NCBI RefSeq assembly: GCF_017086365.1 | Contig: NZ_CP070969.1 | Location: forward strand, 3,596,001 to 3,660,000 | DNA from: Paenibacillus tianjinensis | GTDB lineage: Bacteria > Bacillota > Bacilli > Paenibacillales > Paenibacillaceae | Direction of reading: 5' to 3' | DNA: 64,000 nucleotides | Shown here: piece by piece, positions 26,334 to 35,160 of the stretch | Position numbering within the stretch: the first letter of the stretch is position 1 | Layout: each line of letters begins with the position of its first letter | Notes under the pieces: model-generated | Seen by the model: only the letters and a program-made list of their open reading frames with translations | Databases searched by the model: none | Told to the model about the DNA's origin: nothing | Translations under genes and position numbers: made by a program

Positions 26334-27398
26334 CTATTCGATTTCGAGCAGCAAGTTTTCTTCTTCCTCTTGTTCTGCCGCAATCTCTGACTCTGATGGC
26401 GCAGCTACAATCGTAGTTAAATTGCTTGCTTCACGGATCTTATTCTCAATCAGCAAGGCAATGTCCTGATGTTCCTTCAGGAATTGCTTGGCGTTCTCGC
26501 GTCCTTGACCCAGACGTTCACCTTCATAGGAATACCAGGCACCGCTCTTGTTGACGATATCCATTTCCGTTCCGATATCTACAAGGCTTCCTTCCTTGGA
26601 GATGCCTTCACCGTACATAATATCAACATCTGCCTGTTTAAATGGAGGTGCTACTTTGTTCTTAACGACCTTGATCTTCGTACGGTTACCCACTACATCA
26701 TTGCCCATCTTGATGCTCTCTACACGGCGTACATCAAGCCGTACCGAAGAGTAGAATTTCAAGGCCCGGCCGCCAGGGGTTGTTTCCGGGTTACCGAACA
26801 TCACACCAATCTTCTCACGAAGCTGATTGATGAAGATAGCGATTGTATTCGACTTGTTGATTGCACCTGACAGCTTACGCAAAGCCTGGGACATCAAACG
26901 AGCCTGCAAGCCGACGTGGGAATCCCCCATATCGCCTTCGATTTCCGCCTTCGGTACCAGCGCTGCTACAGAGTCCACAACGATAATGTCTACGGCACCG
27001 CTGCGAACCAGGGCCTCAGCGATTTCCAGCGCCTGTTCACCTGTATCCGGCTGAGACAGCAGAAGCTCATCAATGTTTACGCCAAGGGCATTGGCATATT
27101 TAGGATCGAGCGCATGCTCAGCATCGATGAAAGCAGCTTGTCCTCCAAGCTTCTGTACTTCTGCGATGGCATGAAGAGCAACCGTTGTCTTACCGGAAGA
27201 TTCCGGTCCGTATACTTCAATGATGCGGCCTTTGGGAAGTCCGCCAATACCCAGTGCAATATCAAGTGCTAAGGCTCCACTAGGGACAACTTCCACTTTC
27301 ATATGAGTGGATTCACCCAGTTTCATGATCGAACCTTTACCGAATTGTTTTTCTATTTGACGAAGCGCCATATCAAGCGCTGCACGACGATCTGACAA
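26334..27398 (-). CDS. recA: RecA recombinase
   Basis: A 354-residue DNA strand-exchange protein and LexA co-protease. It has Walker A GPESSGKT (residues 64-71), Walker [15 protein letters not shown], the MAW-like motif and loop L2 region [21 protein letters not shown]. The acidic C-terminus is typical. The start appears to be TTG (27398), with AAGGAAGTGG about 8 bases upstream. The order pgsA-cinA-recA is conserved. A LexA box and promoter lie upstream. Confidence 0.98.
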   Translation of the reverse strand: MSDRRAALDMALRQIEKQFGKGSIMKLGESTHMKVEVVPSGALALDIALGIGGLPKGRIIEVYGPESSGKTTVALHAIAEVQKLGGQAAFIDAEHALDPKYANALGVNIDELLLSQPDTGEQALEIAEALVRSGAVDIIVVDSVAALVPKAEIEGDMGDSHVGLQARLMSQALRKLSGAINKSNTIAIFINQLREKIGVMFGNPETTPGGRALKFYSSVRLDVRRVESIKMGNDVVGNRTKIKVVKNKVAPPFKQADVDIMYGEGISKEGSLVDIGTEMDIVNKSGAWYSYEGERLGQGRENAKQFLKEHQDIALLIENKIREASNLTTIVAAPSESEIAAEQEEEENLLLEIE

Positions 27399-27430
27399 TC
27401 AGACCACTTCCTTCACTTGTTTATAGTAAT

Positions 27431-27459
27431 ATAATAACGTGTTTTGGAGGTCTTGCCAA
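27431..27459 (-). promoter_or_regulatory. sigma-A promoter of recA
   Basis: TTGGCA (27454-27459), a 17-bp spacer and TATTAT (27431-27436) on the minus strand, with the LexA box ten bases upstream of the -35. Confidence 0.7.
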
Positions 27460-27468
27460 GCTTTTTTT

Positions 27469-27482
27469 CGAACATACATTCG
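27469..27482. promoter_or_regulatory. LexA (SOS) box of recA
   Basis: On the minus strand CGAATGTATGTTCG fits the Gram-positive SOS box CGAAC-N4-GTTCG with one change (T for C). Its place just upstream of the recA -35 is consistent with LexA repression. Confidence 0.8.
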
Positions 27483-27626
27483 TTTTTTTTGTTTCCCTCA
27501 GGGATACTCCCTTTTATTGTAAGCCTCCTTCCGGTTTGATGCTTTCTACACAATCATTAACCAGCCGGAGAACAAGACTCACACACAAAGGAGCTGCCGG
27601 CAGGAAAACGCCGCAGTTATAAAAAC

Positions 27627-27662
27627 AAAAAACCGCAGCAAATGGTTCACAATGCCACGGTT
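27627..27662 (-). terminator. weak terminator of cinA
   Basis: On the minus strand AACCGTGG pairs imperfectly with CTGCGGTT over a long loop, followed by six T residues. The rest of the cinA-recA gap (27483-27697) holds no gene. Confidence 0.55.
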
Positions 27663-27697
27663 CTTCCGTATAGAGAATTATATAACGTTAATACCTG

Positions 27698-28987
27698 TTA
27701 TTGCAAGGCCGAACCTTCTAAAGGCGTCTCCACCTTGCGTTCCTCCAGCCTGCGCCAGAGACGGTACAGCAGCGCTTTGACAGAACGCAGGCGGATATTC
27801 TCACGTGTGCCTTTAAGATTAAGCTCAAAGACCTCGGTCTTCTGTCCACGTTCCGCCAAACCAACGAATACAAGTCCAACAGGCTTGCGTTCCGAATATC
27901 CCGGTCCCGCTACCCCGGTAACGGATAAGCCGAAGTCGCTGTCAGCCAGCATCCTTACCTGATCGGCAAGCACCTCTGCCACCTCACGGCTTACAGCACC
28001 GACTGCATCAGCACCTTCCAAATAAGAGGCAGGTACATTCAGCAGCTTCTTCTTCAGCTCATTGGAGTAACAGACAACGCCTCCTTTAAACATAGACGCG
28101 CTTCCTGGTATGTTCGTAATACTCTCCATCAATAAACCGCCGGTACAACTCTCCGCCGCACTAAGTGTCAATCCGGCGTCTGCCATCCAATCCACCAGAA
28201 GCTGTTCCAGCGGAACATCAATATTGGCATACATATGCTCAGGAAGAATCTCTTTGATTGTCTGCTCCAGTACATCCAGCTTTTCCATTGCTTCACGTTC
28301 AGAAGGCGCTTTAGTTGATATCCGTACCGTCACTTCGCCTTCCTTGGCATAAGGGGCTATCGTCGGATCACTCTGACCCCGAATCAGATCAATCAGCTTG
28401 TCCTCAAGCAGTGATTCACCGATACCGGCAAATTTAAGCATCTTGGAGTAAATCGGCATTTCATTCGTGAGCGCATGCTGCAGCAGCCATGGCTTGGCCT
28501 TGTCAATGAACATCGGCTTCATCTCCCGCGGCGGGCCGGGAAGCACGATGTAGTATTTATCCTCATGAGCAAAAGCAAGACCCACTGCCAGACCGATTTC
28601 ATTCGGCAGCGGTGTTGCTCCTTCGATAATGAGTGCCTGCTTGCGGTTGTTCTCCGTCATTACAATTTTGCGGTCATCGAAAAACCTCTGCACATGGTCC
28701 ATCGCAAGCTGGTCGATATGAACCGTACGGCCCAATGCTGCCGCCAGCGCTTCCTTGGTAAGATCATCTTCGGTCGGGCCGATTCCGCCGGTGAACAGGA
28801 TAATATCCGCTCGGCTCTTGGCAATTTCTATCGCTTGCTGGATACGGCTGCTGTTGTCCCCAACCACCGTTTGAAAATAGACGTCTATTCCCATCGCGGC
28901 CAGCTCTACCGATAAAAACTGCCCGTTGCTGTTTACGATTTGTCCAAGTAATAGCTCTGTGCCCACGGCAATAATTTCTGCTTTCAT
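27698..28987 (-). CDS. cinA: CinA (competence/damage-inducible protein, NMN amidohydrolase-like)
   Basis: A 429-residue protein with an N-terminal MoCF-biosynthesis-like domain (residues 1-170: AEIIAVGTELLLGQIVNSN, FTGGIGPTEDDLTKEAL) and a C-terminal CinA domain (residues ~250-415: TLSAAESCTGGLLMESITNIPGS, SVTGVAGPG). The C-terminal domain is a nicotinamide-nucleotide amidase in characterised members. It lies between pgsA and recA as in B. subtilis and streptococci, where it is linked to competence. Confidence 0.95.
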   Translation of the reverse strand: MKAEIIAVGTELLLGQIVNSNGQFLSVELAAMGIDVYFQTVVGDNSSRIQQAIEIAKSRADIILFTGGIGPTEDDLTKEALAAALGRTVHIDQLAMDHVQRFFDDRKIVMTENNRKQALIIEGATPLPNEIGLAVGLAFAHEDKYYIVLPGPPREMKPMFIDKAKPWLLQHALTNEMPIYSKMLKFAGIGESLLEDKLIDLIRGQSDPTIAPYAKEGEVTVRISTKAPSEREAMEKLDVLEQTIKEILPEHMYANIDVPLEQLLVDWMADAGLTLSAAESCTGGLLMESITNIPGSASMFKGGVVCYSNELKKKLLNVPASYLEGADAVGAVSREVAEVLADQVRMLADSDFGLSVTGVAGPGYSERKPVGLVFVGLAERGQKTEVFELNLKGTRENIRLRSVKALLYRLWRRLEERKVETPLEGSALQ

Positions 28988-29031
28988 AGCTGGTTTCTCC
29001 TCCTGGCTATAGGGTGGATGAGTATTTTAAT

Positions 29032-29619
29032 CTAAGCGTTATGCAGCTCCAGCAATTCCTTGTTTTTCACGAAGTAATCAACCCCGGAGTAGATCGTGAT
29101 GATAGCTGCAGCCCAAATGGCGATATCATCCAGAGGGATGCTGACGAACTGAAACGGGAAGTTGTTGAGCAGTAGTAGTGAAATAGCGACAATCTGTGTT
29201 ACCGTCTTAATCTTGCCCCATTTGCTGGCAGCTACTACCTTGCCTTCAAGCAGTGCCACCTGGCGCAGACCGGTAACCGCAAACTCGCGGCTGATGATTA
29301 CGATCGCAATCCATGAATCGCATCTTCCCAGCTCCACAAGCGAAATCAGTACTGCGGAGACCAGCAGCTTGTCCGCGAGCGGATCGAGCAGCTTGCCAAG
29401 ATTGGTGACCATGTTATATTTGCGGGCAATGTAGCCGTCTATACCGTCCGTGCTGGCGGCAAGAAGGAAGATCACAGCTGCAATCAGATGATTAACCGAC
29501 AGCTGAAATGACCCCCAATGGATGGGCTCCGGATAAAACTTAAAATTCACCAGCAAAAAAAACATCATAATCGGGATAAGACAAATACGTGCGAGCGTAA
29601 TGCGGTTGGGCAAATTCAC
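29032..29619 (-). CDS. pgsA: CDP-diacylglycerol--glycerol-3-phosphate 3-phosphatidyltransferase
   Basis: A 195-residue membrane enzyme making phosphatidylglycerophosphate. The CDP-alcohol phosphotransferase motif (DG..AR, then G...D...D) is complete across DGYIARKYNMVTNLGKLLDPLAD (read with gaps at about residues 61-83). Four to six hydrophobic helices follow. ATG with GGGGAGG upstream. Conserved neighbour of cinA and recA. Confidence 0.96.
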   Translation of the reverse strand: MNLPNRITLARICLIPIMMFFLLVNFKFYPEPIHWGSFQLSVNHLIAAVIFLLAASTDGIDGYIARKYNMVTNLGKLLDPLADKLLVSAVLISLVELGRCDSWIAIVIISREFAVTGLRQVALLEGKVVAASKWGKIKTVTQIVAISLLLLNNFPFQFVSIPLDDIAIWAAAIITIYSGVDYFVKNKELLELHNA

Positions 29620-29712
29620 TGAAGTTCCTCCCCTGATCCTTACAAATTACGAGATTCCACAAATTTCTTCAAAACTGCTTAGGCTAGTATATTATAGCCA
29701 TATGTAGGTGTC

Positions 29713-29762
29713 AAAAAAACTGAAAGCACCCCGCAAGGATAAGTGCGTAAGCACTGCGGGGT
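29713..29762 (-). terminator. Rho-independent terminator of the YajQ-family gene
   Basis: On the minus strand ACCCCGCA pairs with TGCGGGGT around an inner AGTGC/GCACT helix. A TTTTTTT run follows several bases after the stem. Confidence 0.75.
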
Positions 29763-29773
29763 ACCTCATCAGC

Positions 29774-30265
29774 TTACTTTAAATTGTTAAACTGCAAATC
29801 AAGCGGCAAATCGGCTTTTCGTAGAATTTGGATAATCTGCTGCAGATCATCCCGGCTTTTGCCGGTTACGCGGATTTGATCTCCTTGAATCTGGCTTTTC
29901 ACCTTCAGCTTAGAATCCCTGATGAGGATATTGATCTTTTTGGCATTTTCCTGATCAATTCCCTGTTTAAGACCCAGACGCTGACGGACCGTTCCTAGTG
30001 AAGCCGGCTCCACTTTGCCGAAATCCAAATTTTTGAGTGTAATCCCGCGTTTAACCATCTTGGATTGTAAAATATCAATGACAGCATTCAGCTTATATTC
30101 ATCCTCAGAGGCAATAATAAGCGCGTCCTTCTCCAGCTTAAGACTACTCTTGCTGTTCTTGAAGTCAAACCGGTTATCGATCTCCTTCTCAGTCTGGTGA
30201 ACAGCATTCGTTAATTCCTGCATATCCATCTTGGATACAATGTCAAATGAACTTTCCGAACTCAT
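29774..30265 (-). CDS. YajQ family cyclic di-GMP-binding / nucleotide-binding protein
   Basis: A 163-residue UPF0234 protein with the conserved start SSFDIVSKMDMQELTNAV, the segment NRFDFKNSKSS and the C-terminal IRVTGKSRDDLQQIIQILR...LPLDLQFNNLK. The family has two ferredoxin-like domains; some members bind c-di-GMP and act with LysR regulators. It lies alone between the 53-residue membrane protein gene and pgsA, with its own terminator. Confidence 0.92.
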   Translation of the reverse strand: MSSESSFDIVSKMDMQELTNAVHQTEKEIDNRFDFKNSKSSLKLEKDALIIASEDEYKLNAVIDILQSKMVKRGITLKNLDFGKVEPASLGTVRQRLGLKQGIDQENAKKINILIRDSKLKVKSQIQGDQIRVTGKSRDDLQQIIQILRKADLPLDLQFNNLK

Positions 30266-30354
30266 TATTCCACGTCCTTTGCTACAATTATTCTTTTCCT
30301 ATTATATGAGAAAGGGCAGATGAAGTCTATTTATGGAAGCTGCCCGGCACGCAA

Positions 30355-30398
30355 GAAGAAACGGCTGTGCTTCTCTTATAAAGAGAGCACCCGTTTCT
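30355..30398 (-). terminator. hairpin after the 53-residue membrane protein gene
   Basis: GAAACGG pairs with CCGTTTC around TGCTcTCTT/AAGAGAGCA, giving a long near-complete stem, followed by TTCTTCTT on the minus strand. Nothing else is seen in 30266-30485. Confidence 0.6.
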
Positions 30399-30485
30399 GT
30401 GAAAAATAACTGTTTGTTCAAGGCTCCGCAGGCACAAACACGTCCCCCGGCGAACTCTCTTCCGGGAGACGCTGAACAGGCACTT

Positions 30486-30647
30486 TTATCTGCTGCGTGC
30501 GGGAGCCCGGAACATATCCAGAATCCCCAGCACAATATGCGCCAGTCCAAAGCCCAGAATTCCATAGCCCCAGGCGCTCGGTGTCAGATAATACCCGAGG
30601 AGACTGACGATAATGCCCAGCCCTGTTACGATCCAGCTAACGGTCAT
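30486..30647 (-). CDS. 53-residue membrane protein of unknown function
   Basis: A short gene with GTGAGGTG about 9 bases before its ATG. The product has two hydrophobic helices separated by a short loop (SWIVTGLGIIVSLLGYYLTP and GYGILGFGLAHIVLGILDMF) and a basic tail (RAPARSR). It lies on the operon strand about 80 bp downstream of the RodZ-like gene and is followed by a hairpin. The clean RBS, helix pattern and positive-inside tail argue for a real gene. An overlapping 87-residue frame (30302-30565) looks non-coding. I do not recognise a family. Confidence 0.7.
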   Translation of the reverse strand: MTVSWIVTGLGIIVSLLGYYLTPSAWGYGILGFGLAHIVLGILDMFRAPARSR

Positions 30648-30729
30648 TAGTGAATACACCTCACTTTGGCGTAAGAACTGTAATTCACTCTTAGGTTCTC
30701 CAGATTACCAAAATCTATACTCTGCTGCC

Positions 30730-31725
30730 TTATTCACCTGAATTGCTACTGTCACCTTCAGTAGCGCCATCGGTACCTGCGTTTGTAGTCTCTGCATTAT
30801 TAGTAGGAGCGGAGGTGCCGTCATCCAGTTCTAGCAGCAGCCGTGATGAGGTCTTGCCGTCTGTAATTGCCTGTCCATTCACCGTAATAGTTGTCGCAGG
30901 AGAATATCCTGATTTGATATACATTCCTTCGGCACCAAGTGTAAAGCTCTTTGTGTCGCCTGCAGCGGTATTCCCGAAGCTGAGTTTCTCACCTTTGGAA
31001 TTTTCGCCTTTGTATACTTCAAGCCAGCTTACACCGGTAGCAGCAATCTCTACCTGTACAGCACTGCCTGTAGGAGCAGTCACTTTAAAAATCGTCGTTT
31101 TACCCGATTTACGGTCCTCCGTAACCGTAACCGGCATATCAGACGGTGAAGGAATTGGTGTAGCTGTAGGAGCTACAGTAGCTGTGGCTGTCGCTTCACC
31201 CGCCCCGGCACCCTCTGAAGCTGTAGGTTCGCCCCCGACAATTCCGCCGCCCACCGCCGTTGGCGACGGCTGAATCTTGGAGGGATCCTGCTGCTCATTC
31301 GTCAGATTGGCCGAATCCACCTTCTCAGGATCAGCCTTGTCCATGTTCGATGAGGCGTACAAATAAATCACTACGATAATCAACACGGGGAAAGTCCACA
31401 TCAGGACTGTCGGCAGCCACTTCGCGTTCCGTTCGGTTTCAGGTCTGCGGCTGCGTTTCTGAATAACTGTCTCCAGCGTTGTATCCACGGGAGCCGCAGG
31501 CACATTGCCGTGCTCCTCCATCAGCTCGTCCGGATTAACTCCGACCGCTTCTGCATAGGTTTTGATAAAGGCCCGGACATAAAAACTTCCCGGGAGCACC
31601 TTGTAATCCCCCGCTTCGATGGCTTCTAAATATTTCTTACGGATTTTCGTTACTTCCTGGACATCGTCAAGACTCATCCCTTTTTGCAGACGTGCCTCCT
31701 TCAAATGCCGACCCAGTTCCGACAT
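30730..31725 (-). CDS. RodZ-like cell-shape protein (YmfM type)
   Basis: A 331-residue single-pass membrane protein. A cytoplasmic HTH_25 domain (residues ~3-70: LGRHLKEARLQKGMSLDDVQEVTKIRKKYLEAIE) is followed by one TM helix (residues ~104-124), a long Thr/Ala/Pro-rich linker and a DUF4115 domain (residues ~210-300). This is the RodZ architecture, which links MreB to the membrane. Its place next to ymfK and pgsA matches B. subtilis ymfM. Starts at an ATG behind AGGAGGTG. Confidence 0.92.
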   Translation of the reverse strand: MSELGRHLKEARLQKGMSLDDVQEVTKIRKKYLEAIEAGDYKVLPGSFYVRAFIKTYAEAVGVNPDELMEEHGNVPAAPVDTTLETVIQKRSRRPETERNAKWLPTVLMWTFPVLIIVVIYLYASSNMDKADPEKVDSANLTNEQQDPSKIQPSPTAVGGGIVGGEPTASEGAGAGEATATATVAPTATPIPSPSDMPVTVTEDRKSGKTTIFKVTAPTGSAVQVEIAATGVSWLEVYKGENSKGEKLSFGNTAAGDTKSFTLGAEGMYIKSGYSPATTITVNGQAITDGKTSSRLLLELDDGTSAPTNNAETTNAGTDGATEGDSSNSGE

Positions 31726-31807
31726 ACCATCACCTCCTGAATGTTTGTTCTTCCTTGATGAGCTTCGTTCAAGACTCTTTCGGGAAGCACATGCTTAGTT
31801 TTTGAAG

Positions 31808-32575
31808 TTATAGATCATCACTGTAGCTCGTCGTAAACGAGTCGTACAATATCTCTTCTGCAGGGTTATTGCGCAGCTCGATAATAATATCGAAGTCGTC
31901 AAAGGTATACTCGGATTCCCGTACAAAAATATCCGGATGCTCAATCACCTTCGTGCTCGGCATACCCATAACTTGCTGCAGCAGATTATAATGCTTCTCG
32001 TTAGAGCGGATTGTGCTTACAATTCCGTCAATAATGAAGACATTATGCGGGTTCATTTCATCCTCAGCCAGCTGGCTGCGCACGGTTTGCCGCAAAAGTG
32101 TTGATGATACAAACGTCCAGCGCTTCTGAGCGCAGACACTGCCGGCGATAATAGATTCCGTTTTGCCTACACGCGGCATGCCCCTTAGTCCTATAACCTG
32201 ATTGCCTTCCCTTTTAAACAATTCACCGAGGAAGTCCACGAGCAGCCCCAGCTCATCCCGGGTAAAGCGGAATGTCTTGCGGTCATCCGAATCCCGGTCA
32301 ATATATCGTCCATGACGGACGGCCAGCTTATCCACAAGACGTGGAGAACGCAGTGCCGTAACCGTAATATTATCCACTTTTTTGAGCATTTCACCCATCA
32401 GCATAATCTTTTCGTCATCGCTTGTTTCAAGCAGCATTCCGCGGGTTTTGCCTTCCACACCGTTAATGGTCAGGATATTGACTTCCAGCATTCCGAGCAT
32501 CGAAGCGATATCTCCAAGCAGACCGGGTCTGTTCTTATGTATCTTGTACTCCATATACCACTGTTTATATTCCAC
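31808..32575 (-). CDS. ymfK: YmfK-like DUF3388 protein
   Basis: A 255-residue protein whose N-terminus resembles an ACT domain (KIHKNRPGLLGDIASMLGMLEVNILTINGVEG). It is followed by a segment with an ATPase-like loop (GLRGMPRVGKTESIIAGS, about residues 129-146) reminiscent of a P-loop. Start is GTG at 32575 with GAGGTG 9 bases upstream. It sits between ymfJ and the RodZ-like gene as in B. subtilis. Biochemical role unknown. Confidence 0.88.
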   Translation of the reverse strand: MEYKQWYMEYKIHKNRPGLLGDIASMLGMLEVNILTINGVEGKTRGMLLETSDDEKIMLMGEMLKKVDNITVTALRSPRLVDKLAVRHGRYIDRDSDDRKTFRFTRDELGLLVDFLGELFKREGNQVIGLRGMPRVGKTESIIAGSVCAQKRWTFVSSTLLRQTVRSQLAEDEMNPHNVFIIDGIVSTIRSNEKHYNLLQQVMGMPSTKVIEHPDIFVRESEYTFDDFDIIIELRNNPAEEILYDSFTTSYSDDL

Positions 32576-32673
32576 TGATTTTGCACCTCATTGATTCCTT
32601 TTCCCGTCACGGGTCATGTTAATGATATATAAAATGAAAATGAAAGGCAAGGTCACTGCTGTAATAATTGCAG

Positions 32674-32696
32674 AAAAGCTCCCGCGAGGGGAGCTT
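32674..32696 (-). terminator. Rho-independent terminator of ymfJ
   Basis: On the minus strand AAGCTCCC pairs with GGGAGCTT around CTCGC, followed by TTTTC. Confidence 0.75.
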
Positions 32697-32707
32697 GTTC
32701 CGCATGC

Positions 32708-32968
32708 CTATGCGTTTTTCTTCGCCAGCTTGACCATGAGCCCAGCAATGGTGTGCTTCTCATCGTCCGTACCGACATCCCACAGCTCTTTGATCGCACG
32801 GTTAGAGTAGTTGCCCGGATCGACTTTTTTGTCGAGGAATTCCCCGATTTCAAAAGCCAGCTTGGTGATGGTTTCATCGCTCATCCCCATTTTTTCAGCC
32901 TGAATGACCCGTTCACCCAAAAAGCTCTTCCATGTATCAAAGTTCTTCACTACGGTTTCTGTTGACAT
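32708..32968 (-). CDS. ymfJ: YmfJ, DUF3243 protein
   Basis: An 86-residue helical protein (VVKNFDTWKSFLGERVIQAEKMGMSDETITKLAFEIGEFL...NRAIKELWDVG) matching DUF3243. ATG with AGGAGG upstream. A textbook sigma-G promoter precedes it, so it should be made in the forespore; B. subtilis ymfJ is also reported in the sigma-G regulon. Function unknown. It is flanked by a terminator, so it is probably its own unit during sporulation. Confidence 0.92.
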   Translation of the reverse strand: MSTETVVKNFDTWKSFLGERVIQAEKMGMSDETITKLAFEIGEFLDKKVDPGNYSNRAIKELWDVGTDDEKHTIAGLMVKLAKKNA

Positions 32969-33051
32969 CTTAAATCCTCCTTCATGTTTACGGTCCGCCC
33001 GCCTGATTCAGGTGACAGCCGCCTTACGTGATGATTTAAAAGCAACAGTAT

Positions 33052-33081
33052 TAATATGTCTCGTACGTATTCTTCTTATGC
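33052..33081 (-). promoter_or_regulatory. sigma-G promoter of ymfJ
   Basis: GCATA (33077-33081), 18 bases, CATATTA (33052-33058) on the minus strand exactly fits the sigma-G consensus GnATR-N18-CATnnTA. It gives a leader of about 77 nt. Confidence 0.8.
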
Positions 33082-33110
33082 TGGAGCATTTCTCCAAACC
33101 GGGCCGGGTA

Positions 33111-33878
33111 TTATGTAATCCAGCCGCCGTTCGGACTGATTACCTGACCCGTGATATAGCCGGATTCCGGAAGGGCAAGAAAATAAACAAGCGAAGCCAC
33201 TTCCTCCGGTGTAGCCAGACGGCCCGCAGGGATTTCGTCCTCCAGCATCCGCAGCTCATCTTCCTGCAGATTGTTCAGCATGGCTGTGTTGACTGCTCCG
33301 GGAGCCACAGCATTCACCGTTACTCCTGAAGGAGCCAGCTCCTTGGCCAGCGCCTTTGTAAAAGCATTCACACCGCCCTTGCTGGCGGAATAAGCCACCT
33401 CACAGGAAGCGCCGGAAATCCCCCAGACGGAGGATACATTAATGATCCGGCCGTACCGCTGGGAGATCATGTAGGGCATGAAGATCTGGCTGCACAAAAA
33501 AGTCCCCTTTAAATTGACCGCCATAACCTCATCCCATTCTTCCTCCGTCACATCAGCAAGCATGCCATAATGCGCCTTTCCGGCATTGTTGACCAGAATA
33601 TCAGGAAGCATACCGCTGCTTTCCAGCCTTTCAGCCATACGTAAAAGCTGGCTGCGGTCTTTCATGTCCGCAGCCACTGTCATTACCTTGGCTCCCAGCG
33701 CCAGGCAGCGCCGGGCTACATCATTTGCCGCTTCATGCGAATGCATATAATGAATGACAATGTTCATCCCGACAGAAGCAAAGCGTTCAGCGATGGCTCC
33801 GCCAATCCCCCCGCTGCCCCCTGTAATGAGCACTGTCATTTCCCCTATTGGTTTACTGCTCTCTCCCGGTAAGGCCAT
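33111..33878 (-). CDS. ymfI: YmfI, short-chain dehydrogenase/reductase (EF-P 5-aminopentanone reductase)
   Basis: A 255-residue classical SDR with the dinucleotide site TGGSGGIGGAIAERF (residues ~19-33), NNAG, and the catalytic Ser (NVSSVWG) plus YSASK. The ymfI position, next to ymfF and ymfH, supports the role assigned in B. subtilis: reducing the 5-aminopentanone adduct on elongation factor P. It starts inside the ymfH stop codon (TAATG, 1-bp overlap), so the two are translationally coupled. A start 13 codons later is possible. Confidence 0.9.
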   Translation of the reverse strand: MALPGESSKPIGEMTVLITGGSGGIGGAIAERFASVGMNIVIHYMHSHEAANDVARRCLALGAKVMTVAADMKDRSQLLRMAERLESSGMLPDILVNNAGKAHYGMLADVTEEEWDEVMAVNLKGTFLCSQIFMPYMISQRYGRIINVSSVWGISGASCEVAYSASKGGVNAFTKALAKELAPSGVTVNAVAPGAVNTAMLNNLQEDELRMLEDEIPAGRLATPEEVASLVYFLALPESGYITGQVISPNGGWIT

Positions 33879-35158
33879 TAAGGACTCACCACAAGCGACA
33901 CCGCAAGCTGTTCCCAGTCCACATGTTCATGCAGGCGGGTATTGACCTCATCCAGTGTAATTGATTCATAAATTGGAAGCACTTCGAACAGGTCTCCGCC
34001 GCGGAACTGGTAACGTGTGAATTCGTGGGCAATACTCTCCGGTGAATTCAGCATCCGCAGATATCCGCCGATTTTCTTTTTGCGTGCCCGTTCAAAGTCC
34101 TTCTCCGCAAACCCTGATTCAAGAACCGCATTGATTTCTTCTTTGATCCGCTCTAGGAGCATACCCGGGTCTTTGGTATCTCCGCCAATCGCTGAGAAAG
34201 CATACTGCGGGGAACTGTTAAATTCATGCCCGAAGCTGTCAGAGATCAGTTCTTCATCGTATAGCCTCTGATATAGCGCTGTGCTGCTTCCAAGCAGCAG
34301 ATCGAGCATCAATTTGGTTATCAGGTCACGCCGTACTGCCGCTTCCCCGGTCAGGCCTTCCACCTTTTCCTTAAATCCGAACAGGCATTTCGGCATAGAC
34401 ACGGCCAGTCGGCTTTCTTGATGCTTCTCCGCAACCTGGACGGGTTCTTCTTCGAATATACGGGTGATTTCGCCCTGCTTATCGTAAGACTTGGCTGCCT
34501 GGTTATTGCGGATCAGCTCAAACACCTGCTCAGGATCTACACCGCCAACAACGAAGAGCAGCATATTGCTGGGATGATAGAAGGAGTTGTAGCATGTATA
34601 CAGCGTTTCTTTGGTGATTGTAGCTATAGAATCGATTGTACCTGCAATATCAATATGGACCGGATGTTTAGCATACATCGCTTCGATCAGACCGAAGTAT
34701 ACGCGCCAGTCCGGATTATCTGCATACATATTGATTTCCTGCCCAATGATCCCCTTTTCCTTCTCTACATTTTCATCCGTGAAATAAGGGCGCTGCACGA
34801 AATCAACCAGCGTAGTAAGATTGGTTTCAATATTTTCGGTAGCCGAGAATAGGTATACGGTCTGATCAAAGCTGGTAAAAGCATTTGCCGATGCACCGTT
34901 AGAAGCAAATGTGGCAAAAATGTCGCCTTCCGGCTCCTCAAACATCTTATGCTCCAGGAAGTGGGCTATACCGTCAGGAACTGTTGTCTCTTCCCCGCCA
35001 GCCACCTTGAAATGATTGTCTACCGAGCCATATTTCGTTGCAAAGGTGGCGTAGGTTTTTTTGAAGGCTGGCTTCGGAAGCACATAGACCTGCAGACCGT
35101 TATCCATAACCTCGTGATAAAGCGTTTCTTGCAGTTTGTCGTAATGGATCTGTTTCAC
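33878..35158 (-). CDS. ymfH: YmfH, M16-family zinc peptidase (active-type subunit)
   Basis: A 426-residue M16 peptidase that keeps the inverted zinc motif HxxEH (His66-Glu69-His70 in AHFLEHKMF). It follows ymfF by 2 bp, and the pair is expected to form a two-subunit peptidase in which only YmfH is catalytic. Reported in B. subtilis as part of the ymfFHI operon. Cytoplasmic, no signal peptide. Substrate unknown. Confidence 0.93.
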   Translation of the reverse strand: MKQIHYDKLQETLYHEVMDNGLQVYVLPKPAFKKTYATFATKYGSVDNHFKVAGGEETTVPDGIAHFLEHKMFEEPEGDIFATFASNGASANAFTSFDQTVYLFSATENIETNLTTLVDFVQRPYFTDENVEKEKGIIGQEINMYADNPDWRVYFGLIEAMYAKHPVHIDIAGTIDSIATITKETLYTCYNSFYHPSNMLLFVVGGVDPEQVFELIRNNQAAKSYDKQGEITRIFEEEPVQVAEKHQESRLAVSMPKCLFGFKEKVEGLTGEAAVRRDLITKLMLDLLLGSSTALYQRLYDEELISDSFGHEFNSSPQYAFSAIGGDTKDPGMLLERIKEEINAVLESGFAEKDFERARKKKIGGYLRMLNSPESIAHEFTRYQFRGGDLFEVLPIYESITLDEVNTRLHEHVDWEQLAVSLVVSP

Positions 35159-35160
35159 TG

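Noticed and set aside
30302..30565. 87-residue minus-strand frame
   Set aside because: Composition is not protein-like, and it overlaps a better-supported 53-residue gene in another frame and a hairpin.
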